Assembly: GCA_963840245.1 (NCBI GenBank) | Contig: CAWIYI010000006.1 | Coordinates: 1 to 14,458 of the forward strand | Direction: 5' to 3' | Source of the DNA: Bog-473 sp963840245 | GTDB taxonomy: Bacteria > Actinomycetota > Acidimicrobiia > Acidimicrobiales > RAAP-2 | DNA: 14,458 bases | Shown here: in pieces, positions 7,613 to 12,638 of the stretch | Layout: each line of letters begins with the position of its first letter | Numbering within the stretch: position 1 is the first letter of the stretch | Notes under the pieces: model-generated | What the model saw: only the letters and a program-made list of their open reading frames with translations | Told to the model about the DNA's origin: nothing | Database searches by the model: none | Position numbers and translations under genes: made by a program

Positions 7613-7966
7613 ATGGCCTCCCTGCAGAGCATCGCCCCGATCTTCCCCACGGTGGACATGGCCGCCATGCAGGCGCACTACGAAGCCCTCGGCTTCACGG
7701 TTGCTGTGCACGGGAGCGGCTACGGCACCGCCTCTCGTGACGGGGTCCGGATCCACTTCAAGCTGGCCGAGGAGAACGGGCCGGCCCCGGAGCGGGGCGC
7801 CGCCTACATCGCCGTCGACGACGCCGACGCGCTGCACGCCCAATGGCGGGCGGCGGCGGTGGGCGAGACCTCCGACCTCATCGACCCCGGATTCGGTGTG
7901 TGGGAGGCCGCCCATACCGACCGCGACGGGAACCTGCTGCGCTTCGGCTCGCCGATCACGCCTTGA
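7613..7966 (+). CDS. VOC-superfamily (glyoxalase/bleomycin-resistance fold) protein
   Basis: 117-aa vicinal-oxygen-chelate fold protein. It shows the two beta-alpha-beta-beta-beta repeats: IAPIFPTVDMAAMQAHYEALGFTV opens the first, and AAYIAVDDADALHAQWRAAAV opens the second, which ends in the family-typical TDRDGNLLRFGSP. Members of this length act as dimers and include glyoxalases, dioxygenases and drug-binding resistance proteins such as those against bleomycin. The sequence looks closest to the small drug-binding type (IHFKLAEENGPAPERGAAYIAVDD), which lacks an obvious complete set of metal ligands, so a ligand-binding role is more likely than metal catalysis. The start follows a possible leaderless promoter 24 bp from the divergent small membrane-protein start. 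Substrate unknown. Confidence 0.85.
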   Translation: MASLQSIAPIFPTVDMAAMQAHYEALGFTVAVHGSGYGTASRDGVRIHFKLAEENGPAPERGAAYIAVDDADALHAQWRAAAVGETSDLIDPGFGVWEAAHTDRDGNLLRFGSPITP

Positions 7967-7971
7967 CGCCC

Positions 7972-7988
7972 GTCCCACCCGATGGGAC
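7972..7988. promoter_or_regulatory. Inverted repeat upstream of the leuA -10
   Basis: GTCCCA (7972-7977) and TGGGAC (7983-7988) form perfect 6-bp arms around a 5-nt spacer. The repeat ends 3 bp before the TAGACT -10 hexamer and therefore covers the -35 region. It is also within 6 bp of the VOC gene stop, so it could instead be a small terminator hairpin; no T tract follows it. Confidence 0.4.
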
Positions 7989-7991
7989 ACT

Positions 7992-7997
7992 TAGACT
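7992..7997 (+). promoter_or_regulatory. Probable -10 element of the leuA leader transcript
   Basis: TAGACT fits TANNNT and lies 4 nt before the first leader ATG and 7 nt before the second. A transcript would therefore start at or within the first two leader codons. No good -35 is present: TTGACG at 7963 leaves a 23-bp spacer. Confidence 0.5.
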
Positions 7998-8001
7998 GAT
8001 C

Positions 8002-8040
8002 ATGATGAAGTTCCACACGTCCGAGCTGCTGCTTACCTGA
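8002..8040 (+). CDS. leuL: Leucine leader peptide of the leuA attenuator
   Basis: 12-aa reading frame MMKFHTSELLLT with three consecutive leucine codons (CTG CTG CTT, 8026-8034) two codons before the stop. It ends immediately upstream of a hairpin and an intrinsic terminator in front of leuA. Leucine-codon leader peptides are the known sensor of leuA attenuation in bacteria, and have been proposed by comparative genomics for actinobacteria. When charged tRNA-Leu is scarce the ribosome should stall here and change the RNA folding downstream. Translation may begin at either of two adjacent ATGs (8002 or 8005). No ribosome-binding site precedes them and the -10 is so close that the message is probably leaderless. 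The peptide itself is not expected to have a function. Confidence 0.75.
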   Translation: MMKFHTSELLLT

Positions 8041-8042
8041 CG

Positions 8043-8064
8043 GCGAACGCCACATCGCGTTCGC
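8043..8064 (+). promoter_or_regulatory. Leader hairpin 1 (pause/protector stem)
   Basis: GCGAACGC (8043-8050) and GCGTTCGC (8057-8064) pair perfectly over 8 bp with a 6-nt loop. The stem starts 3 nt after the leader-peptide stop codon, so a ribosome stalled on the Leu codons would reach into its 5' arm. This is the place of the pause hairpin in classical attenuators. Confidence 0.6.
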
Positions 8065-8068
8065 TCGC

Positions 8069-8101
8069 AACCTCCTGCGCCGAAAGGCCAGGAGGTTTTT
8101 T
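8069..8101 (+). terminator. Intrinsic terminator of the leuA attenuator
   Basis: AACCTCCTG (8069-8077) pairs with CAGGAGGTT (8089-8097), and the stem continues through GCC/GGC to a GAAA tetraloop with one bulged C (8078), giving 12 bp. A run of six T (8096-8101) follows. It lies between the leader peptide and leuA, pointing towards leuA, so it should end transcription before the structural gene unless disrupted. Confidence 0.85.
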
Positions 8102-8135
8102 GTTGGGCCGGTGCCGAAGAGAAGGGAAGAAACCG

Positions 8136-9863
8136 ATGGCTGAGGGACAGAGAGGGAGTGGTGACGACATGGAGCGGGGTCACCTGGCCCTGCCCTGCGA
8201 TCCGTCACCGATGCCCTTCGGGAAGTACCGCTCGCACGTGCCGCTCGTGCTGCACGACCGCGCCTGGGCCGACCGCCAGTTCACCCGGGCCCCGCGCTGG
8301 GCCAGCGTGGACCTGCGCGACGGGAACCAGGCGCTCATCGACCCCATGGACTCCGAGCGCAAACTGGCGCTGTTCCAGACGCTGATCGACGTGGGGTTCA
8401 AGGAGATCGAGGTGGGCTTCCCCTCGGCGTCGCAGACCGACTACGACTTCCAGCGTCTCATCATCGACGAGAACCTGATCCCCGACGACGTCGAGATCCA
8501 GGTGCTGGTGCAGTGCCGGCAGGAACTGATTGAGCGGACCTTCGAGTCACTGGCCGGCGCGCGGCGCGCCGTCGTGCACTTCTACAACTCCGTGTCCGAG
8601 CTGCAGCGCCGCGTCGTGTTCGGCCTCGACAAGGCGGGCATCGTGGACATCGCGGTCAAGGCAGCGGAGCTGTGCAAGAAGTACGAGCCTCAGGTGAGCG
8701 GGACCGCCATCCGCTACGAGTACTCGCCCGAGAGCTTCACCGGCACCGAGCCGGAGTTCGCCGTCGAGATCTGCGAGGCGGTGATGGACGTCCTGGAGCC
8801 GACGCCCGAGTCGCCGGTGATCCTCAACCTGCCGGCCACGGTCGAGATGTACAGCCCGAACGTGTACGCAGACGTCATCGAGTGGTTCGGCCGCACCATC
8901 AAGGACCGGGACTCCGTCGTGCTGAGCCTGCACCCGCACAACGACCGCGGCACCGCCGTGGCGGCCGCCGAGCTGGCCGTGCTGGCCGGCGCCGACCGGG
9001 TGGAGGGCACGCTCTTCGGCAACGGCGAGCGCACCGGCAACGTCGACATCGTCACGCTGGCCATGAACCTCTTCTCGCAGGGCATCGACCCGGCGTTGGA
9101 TTTCGGCGACATCGAGAAGGTGCGCCGCGTGGCCGAGTACGCCACGCGCCTGCCGGTGCACCCGCGCCACCCCTACGCGGGGGACCTGGTGTACACCGCC
9201 TTCTCGGGGTCGCACCAGGACGCCATCAAGAAGGGCATGGCCGCGATCGGGGACGACTACGACGAGTGGGAGGTGCCCTACCTGCCCATCGACCCCAAGC
9301 ACACCGGCCGCACCTACGAGGCGATCATCCAGGTGAACAGCCAGTCGGGCAAGGGAGGCGTGGCCTACCTGATGGACACCGACCACGGGCTCGACCTGCC
9401 GCGCCGGCTGCAGGTCGAATTCTCCAAGCGGGTGCAGGAGATCACCGAGGCGAGCGGGACGGTCATTCCCTCGGGCAAGATGCGCGACGTCTTCGAGGAG
9501 ATCTACCTACCCGAGGACGCCGGGTTGCGCCTGATCACCAGCGAGGTGTCGACCGGACGCGGCCACACCAGCGTCACGGCCCAGCTGCTGGTGGACGGGC
9601 AGCACCAGACGGTGACCGGGGAGGGCAACGGGCCGATCGACGCGCTGGTCACCGCGCTGAAGTCCGACCTCGGTATTGTGCTGGAGGTGAAGGACTACTC
9701 AGAGCACGCGCTCACCGAAGGCTCGGGCGCGTCGGCGGTTGCGTACGTGGAGTGCGTCGGGGCCGACGGCTCGACCTGGTGGGGCGTGGGCCGCGACTCG
9801 TCCATCCTGGATGCCTCGCTCGGCGCTGTGGTCTCTGCGGCGAATCGGGCCCGCCGGGGGTGA
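8136..9863 (+). CDS. leuA: 2-isopropylmalate synthase
   Basis: Commits 2-oxoisovalerate and acetyl-CoA to leucine synthesis. 575 aa, the actinobacterial long form. The catalytic TIM barrel holds DLRDGNQAL (RDGNQ at 61-65, metal-binding Asp), VGFPSASQTDYDF, HPHNDRG (metal-binding His pair at 266 and 268) and GNGERTGN (295-302). Linker subdomains follow, then the C-terminal LeuA dimerisation domain that binds leucine for feedback inhibition (VTAQLLVDGQHQTVTGEGNGPIDALVTAL). Starts: ATG 8136 has an AAGGGA-type site about 8 nt upstream; ATG 8169 also has a purine-rich GAGGGAG upstream and would remove 11 residues outside the conserved part. Transcription is controlled by the leucine attenuator directly in front. 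The last four bases overlap the start of the acetyltransferase gene. Confidence 0.97.
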   Translation: MAEGQRGSGDDMERGHLALPCDPSPMPFGKYRSHVPLVLHDRAWADRQFTRAPRWASVDLRDGNQALIDPMDSERKLALFQTLIDVGFKEIEVGFPSASQTDYDFQRLIIDENLIPDDVEIQVLVQCRQELIERTFESLAGARRAVVHFYNSVSELQRRVVFGLDKAGIVDIAVKAAELCKKYEPQVSGTAIRYEYSPESFTGTEPEFAVEICEAVMDVLEPTPESPVILNLPATVEMYSPNVYADVIEWFGRTIKDRDSVVLSLHPHNDRGTAVAAAELAVLAGADRVEGTLFGNGERTGNVDIVTLAMNLFSQGIDPALDFGDIEKVRRVAEYATRLPVHPRHPYAGDLVYTAFSGSHQDAIKKGMAAIGDDYDEWEVPYLPIDPKHTGRTYEAIIQVNSQSGKGGVAYLMDTDHGLDLPRRLQVEFSKRVQEITEASGTVIPSGKMRDVFEEIYLPEDAGLRLITSEVSTGRGHTSVTAQLLVDGQHQTVTGEGNGPIDALVTALKSDLGIVLEVKDYSEHALTEGSGASAVAYVECVGADGSTWWGVGRDSSILDASLGAVVSAANRARRG

Positions 9864-10297
9864 TCCGCCCGGCGGTCGAGGCGGACGTCCCCGAACTGGT
9901 GGCGATGATCCGCGAGCTGGCCGAGTTCGAGAACCTCACCGACCAGGTGTTGATCACCGAGGACGACCTCGCCCGCACGCTCTTCGGGCCCGAGGCGGTG
10001 GCCCACGACTGGGTGGTCGAGGACGGCGGCGGAGGTCTGGTCGGGCACGCCCTGTGGTACCGGACGTTCTCGACCTTCCTGGGCAAGACGGGCATCTGGC
10101 TGGAGGACATCTACGTCCGGCCGGAGCACCGTCGCCAGGGCTACGCCAGTCAGCTCCTCACCCGACTCCGTCAGGAGACCGAAGGCCGCCTGGAGTGGGA
10201 GGTGCTCGAGTGGAACGCCCCGGCGATGGACTTCTACCAGCGCCTGGGCGCCCGTCCCATGGCCGGCTGGACCCGCTACCGCTGGTTCGAGGGGTAA
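9860..10297 (+). CDS. GNAT-family N-acetyltransferase, diamine/SSAT-like
   Basis: 145-aa acetyl-CoA-dependent acetyltransferase. It starts IRPAVEADVPELVAMIRELAEFE and carries the acetyl-CoA-binding motif VRPEHRRQGYASQLL preceded by GIWLEDIYV. The C-terminus has EWNAPAMDFYQRLGA ending in WTRYRWFEG. The LEDIYV and LEWN...AMDFYQRLGA signatures match spermidine/thialysine acetyltransferases (SSAT type), so a small polyamine or amino-acid-like amine is the likely acceptor; this is inference. GTG 9860 overlaps the leuA stop as GTGA, so it is translationally coupled to leuA and falls under the same attenuator. A link with leucine synthesis is not obvious. Confidence 0.88.
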   Translation: MIRPAVEADVPELVAMIRELAEFENLTDQVLITEDDLARTLFGPEAVAHDWVVEDGGGGLVGHALWYRTFSTFLGKTGIWLEDIYVRPEHRRQGYASQLLTRLRQETEGRLEWEVLEWNAPAMDFYQRLGARPMAGWTRYRWFEG

Positions 10298-10313
10298 CTC
10301 CCGCTAATCTGTT

Positions 10314-10336
10314 AGGAAGATAGTAGGAATCTTCCT
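10314..10336. terminator. Perfect hairpin between the acetyltransferase and cNMP-binding genes
   Basis: AGGAAGAT (10314-10321) and ATCTTCCT (10329-10336), 8-bp arms with a 7-nt loop, 16 nt after the acetyltransferase stop. The loop and left arm also contain a direct TAGGAA repeat (10313-10318 and 10324-10329). It could end the leuA operon, although no T run follows, or be an operator, because TAATCT (10305-10310) and a consensus TTGACA (10344-10349) flank it. Confidence 0.5.
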
Positions 10337-10343
10337 GAGCTGC

Positions 10344-10349
10344 TTGACA
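10344..10349 (+). promoter_or_regulatory. Consensus -35 box for the cNMP-binding gene
   Basis: Exact TTGACA 57 bp before ATG 10406. The spot 17 bp further on reads TCACTC, a poor -10, so the promoter may need an activator, or the transcript may instead use TAATCT at 10305. Confidence 0.35.
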
Positions 10350-10405
10350 GATCATCCATCCGGGCGTCACTCTGGCCAAGGAAGAGCGAGTCGGAAGGAG
10401 CACCC

Positions 10406-10822
10406 ATGCGTTTGCTCAAGGACGATCTGCGGGAGTTGGACCTGTTTTCGGAGGCCAGCCGCTCCGAGTTGGCTGTGATCGGGAAGCAGTTGACGAGGCT
10501 GAAGGTCAAGGCCGGGCGCGTCCTCGTGCGTGAGGGCGCCATCGGCAACGAGTTCATGATCCTGGTCAACGGCATGGCCGAGGTGACTCAAGGTGGACGG
10601 AGCATCGCCACCATCGGACGTGGCGACCTGGTCGGCGAGATGGCCCTGTTGCAGGGGCCCGGCCATGGCAGGCGGAACGCCACCGTGACCGCCATCACCG
10701 ACGCCGAGATCTACGCCGGCTCCCCGGCGGAGTTCCGCCGGATCATCGACGCGGCCCCCTCGGTGGCCGAGAAGGTGAAGCAGACGGTGGCGTCGAGGAC
10801 GCCGGTCGCTGCTGCCGCCTGA
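10406..10822 (+). CDS. Stand-alone cyclic-nucleotide-binding domain protein
   Basis: 138-aa protein that is essentially one CRP-type cyclic-nucleotide-binding beta-barrel. LDLFSEASRSELAVIGKQL is the N-terminal helix, followed by strands with AGRVLVREGAIGNEFMILVNGMAEV. The phosphate-binding cassette is GEMALL (77-82) followed by an Arg-rich stretch and NATVTA (91-96), where the Arg that contacts the cyclic phosphate is expected. There is no DNA-binding helix-turn-helix or enzyme domain, so it is a sensor module acting through a partner, or a ligand-binding protein. The cassette looks intact, so nucleotide binding is plausible. ATG 10406 has a strong GGAAGGAG site 5 nt upstream. It is followed by a hairpin and then the ArsR operon on the same strand. 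Confidence 0.85.
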   Translation: MRLLKDDLRELDLFSEASRSELAVIGKQLTRLKVKAGRVLVREGAIGNEFMILVNGMAEVTQGGRSIATIGRGDLVGEMALLQGPGHGRRNATVTAITDAEIYAGSPAEFRRIIDAAPSVAEKVKQTVASRTPVAAAA

Positions 10823-10847
10823 TCGCCGGGGTCTGCCGGTTTTGCCG

Positions 10848-10868
10848 CCGATGGGCGTTGCCCATCGG
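10848..10868 (+). terminator. Hairpin after the cNMP-binding gene
   Basis: CCGATGGGC (10848-10856) and GCCCATCGG (10860-10868), a perfect 9-bp stem with a 3-nt loop, 25 nt after the stop. There is no T tract. It directly abuts the ArsR operator, and its right arm contains the possible -35 box TTGCCC (10858-10863). Confidence 0.5.
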
Positions 10869-10886
10869 TAACCATTCTGTTACGGT
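10858..10886 (+). promoter_or_regulatory. Probable promoter of the ArsR operon
   Basis: TTGCCC (10858-10863), a 17-bp spacer and TACGGT (10881-10886). A second possible -10, TATGTT, is at 10893-10898. Both lie inside the tandem palindrome, so a protein bound there would block polymerase. Confidence 0.45.
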
Positions 10887-10901
10887 AACGAATATGTTAC
10901 C
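10868..10901. promoter_or_regulatory. Duplicated palindromic operator of the ArsR operon
   Basis: Four GTAAC/GTTAC half-sites in a row. GTAAC (10868-10872), 6 nt, GTTAC (10879-10883), 1 nt, GTAAC (10885-10889), 6 nt, GTTAC (10896-10900). This gives two 16-bp inverted repeats repeated at a 17-bp period, and the middle pair also reads as an 11-bp palindrome. It is adjacent to a gene for a dimeric winged-helix repressor of the ArsR type, so autorepression is the natural inference. Confidence 0.7.
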
Positions 10902-10951
10902 GGAGAGCGCTTCCGTCCTTGGCGGACCGGCGGGCTCGGGGCACTGAGCCG

Positions 10952-11278
10952 ATGCCCAAGGCGGAGGCCGCCGGTGATCCGTTCGACGCGCTGGGCGATC
11001 CCAACCGCCGGGAGATCCTGCGGCTGCTGAGCGGGGGCGACAAGCCCGTCCACGAGATCGCCGCTGTCCTCCCCATCAGCCGCCCGGCGGTCTCGCGCCA
11101 CCTGCGCCTGCTGAAGGACGCGGGGATGGTGGCCGAGCGGGCCGAGGGGAACCGCCGGATCTACCACCTTCAAGACGGGGGAGTGCGCGCGGTCCAGGAC
11201 TACCTCGAGGGCGTCTGGGGTGAAGCGGCCGCCCGGTTCCGCCTACTGGCCGAGAACACAACGCCGCCATCGCCGTGA
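10952..11278 (+). CDS. ArsR-family winged-helix transcriptional repressor
   Basis: 108-aa regulator. DPFDALGDPNRREILRLLSGGDKPVHEIAAVL followed by the recognition helix region PISRPAVSRHLRLLKDAGMVAERAEGNRRIYHL is the standard ArsR helix-turn-helix and wing. No cysteine motif for arsenite or other metals is present, so it belongs to the metal-independent branch (SdpR-like) that is usually encoded next to AHSA1/SRPBCC proteins, as here. ATG 10952 places the conserved DPF..L.DP segment about ten residues from the start; an in-frame TTG at 10919 is possible, with GGAGAG 11 nt upstream. It probably represses its own operon through the tandem palindrome upstream. The stop overlaps the next start as GTGA. 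Confidence 0.92.
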   Translation: MPKAEAAGDPFDALGDPNRREILRLLSGGDKPVHEIAAVLPISRPAVSRHLRLLKDAGMVAERAEGNRRIYHLQDGGVRAVQDYLEGVWGEAAARFRLLAENTTPPSP

Positions 11279-11727
11279 CCGCCCCGTTGCGCATCAGCTT
11301 CGACGTCGACTGCCCGCCCCAGCACGCGTTCGCCGTGTGGACGTCGAAGATCGGCACCTGGTGGCCGCGGGACCACACGGTGAGCGGCGACGCCGATGAG
11401 GTCGTCCTCGAGAGTGGCGCGGGCGGACGGATCTACGAGCGGACGTCGGCCGGCGTCCGCCACGAGTGGGGAGAGGTGACCGTGTGGGAGCCGCCCCGCC
11501 GCCTGGCCTACCTCTGGCACCTGGGCCGCGACCGCAACGAGGCCACAGAGGTGGAGATCACCTTCGTCGGCGAGGGCGAGGGCGGGACGCGCACGCGCAT
11601 CGAGATCGAACACGGGGGCTGGGAGAAGTTGGGCGACGAGGCGGATGCCCTGAGGGACCAGAACCGCGGCGGATGGGATGCGCTGCTGCCGCACTTCACG
11701 GCGGCCGCCGAGGGAGGAGCCGACTGA
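11275..11727 (+). CDS. SRPBCC/AHSA1-domain protein
   Basis: 150-aa START-like (SRPBCC) fold protein of the AHSA1 group: a long curved beta-sheet with a hydrophobic pocket. Typical pieces are ISFDVDCPPQHAFAVWTSKIGTWWP near the N-terminus, GGRIYERTSAGVRHEWGEVTVWEPPRRLAYLWHL in the middle and THTRIEIEHGGWEKLG-like sequence (here TRTRIEIEHGGWEKLG) before the long C-terminal helix ending in WDALLPHF. These proteins bind small hydrophobic ligands; the group is very often paired with an ArsR repressor, as here, and may help sense or process the inducing compound. GTG 11275 overlaps the repressor stop by four bases. Its own TGA shares one base with the ATG of the next gene. Ligand unknown. Confidence 0.9.
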   Translation: MTAPLRISFDVDCPPQHAFAVWTSKIGTWWPRDHTVSGDADEVVLESGAGGRIYERTSAGVRHEWGEVTVWEPPRRLAYLWHLGRDRNEATEVEITFVGEGEGGTRTRIEIEHGGWEKLGDEADALRDQNRGGWDALLPHFTAAAEGGAD

Positions 11728-12128
11728 TGGCGACCGGGACGAAAGAGGACCCGTGGGTGCTGCAGACCCCACCGGGGAGCTCGGAGTACACGATGTACCG
11801 GGACGAGCAGGCGGAGCCGGCGGTGCTGGTGTGCCAGGTGGGCTCCACGAAGCTGACGTATGACCTGCGGGCGATAGAGGACCTGCACGGCTGGCTCGTT
11901 CAGCAGGGTGACTGGGTGCCGCTCGGGGCGGCGGACGAGAAGAAGCCGGCGGCGGACGGGACGGTGGAGGCGTGGGGGCGTTCGCCCGACAACCCGGTCG
12001 GCGGCTGGTACGGCCGGCGCAAGGGTTACCGGGGCCGCTTCGGGATGTACCTCCCGCCCCTCCTGGAGGTGCTCGGCCTGGCCGAGCTCACCCACGACGC
12101 GCGCAACAACCGCATGCGCGCCATCTGA
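11727..12128 (+). CDS. Conserved hypothetical protein (DUF6855-like)
   Basis: 133-aa cytoplasmic protein beginning MATGTKEDPWVLQTPPGSSEYTMYRDE (quoted in parts: MATGTKEDPWVL, then TPPGSSEYTMYRDE), with VGSTKLTYDLRAIEDLHGWL, a Gly/Trp-rich centre (EAWGRSPDNPVGGWYGRRKG) and a conserved tail FGMYLPPLLEVLGLAELTHDARNNRMRAI. I recall this as a domain of unknown function (I believe DUF6855) found beside ArsR/AHSA1 genes; the name should be checked. There are no membrane segments, signal peptide or obvious catalytic motif. The start is fixed by GGAGGAG (11713-11719), 7 nt upstream, and by a 1-base TGATG overlap with the preceding stop. It is the third gene of the ArsR operon, so it is expressed with the SRPBCC protein. 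Confidence 0.8.
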   Translation: MATGTKEDPWVLQTPPGSSEYTMYRDEQAEPAVLVCQVGSTKLTYDLRAIEDLHGWLVQQGDWVPLGAADEKKPAADGTVEAWGRSPDNPVGGWYGRRKGYRGRFGMYLPPLLEVLGLAELTHDARNNRMRAI

Positions 12129-12171
12129 ACGCAGCACCGGCCCGATCGCGAAGAACACAGGAGGAGCAGCA

Positions 12172-12495
12172 ATGTCCACGACCAAGGTGATCCGCTACCG
12201 CACGAAGCCCGAGCACGCCGACGAGAACGAGCGGCTCATCCGGGAAGTGTTCGCCGAGCTGGCCGAGCAGGATCCGGGAAGCGGATTCCACTACGCTGCG
12301 TTCCGTCTCGACGACGGGGTGAGCTTCCTGCACGTGGCCGTCCTCGACGGCGAGGAAAACCCGCTGGCGTCGTCGCCCGCGTTCGCCGCGTTCCAATCCG
12401 GAATCGGGGAGCGCTGCGATGAGGGACCCGTCCCCGCCGATGCGTCGATGGTCGGGTCCTACGGGCTCATGGCATCGTCGCCGACTCGTCGCTGA
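12172..12495 (+). CDS. ABM-like (dimeric ferredoxin-fold) small protein
   Basis: 107-aa protein, MSTTKVIRYRTKPEHADENERLIREVFAELAEQ then GFHYAAFRLDDGVSFLHVAVLDGEE and FAAFQSGIGERCDEGPVPADASMVGSYGL. The pattern of strand, charged helix, two strands and a FxxFxxxxxxR helix is that of the antibiotic-biosynthesis-monooxygenase/dimeric alpha-beta barrel superfamily. Such proteins can be small cofactor-independent oxygenases, haem-binding proteins or of unknown activity; there is no clear catalytic signature to choose among these. ATG 12172 has AGGAGGAG (12159-12166) 5 nt upstream, the strongest ribosome-binding site in the operon. A 43-bp gap separates it from the hypothetical gene, with no hairpin seen, so it is probably the last gene of the ArsR operon. 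Confidence 0.8.
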   Translation: MSTTKVIRYRTKPEHADENERLIREVFAELAEQDPGSGFHYAAFRLDDGVSFLHVAVLDGEENPLASSPAFAAFQSGIGERCDEGPVPADASMVGSYGLMASSPTRR

Positions 12496-12615
12496 GGTCC
12501 CCGGTCGCTCGCGCGCCCGCCGATGGGCCATCTCGACATCTCGTCAGAATCGGAGGCTGGTGCGGACGCTCCGACGACGAAAGCCACTCCGCGCGGGCGC
12601 GGGTTGCTGACTGCC

Positions 12616-12631
12616 GATCCTCCTTCGGATC
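12616..12631. terminator. Small hairpin between convergent genes
   Basis: GATCC (12616-12620), TCCTTC loop, GGATC (12627-12631), only 5 bp, inside the gap between the ABM-like gene and the convergent flavoprotein. It could serve as a bidirectional terminator, but the stem is short and no T tract follows in either direction. Confidence 0.25.
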
Positions 12632-12638
12632 AATGCCG

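Noticed and set aside
7963..7968. TTGACG as -35 box for leuA
   Set aside because: The spacer to TAGACT is 23 bp, too long for a normal promoter, and the hexamer overlaps the VOC stop codon.
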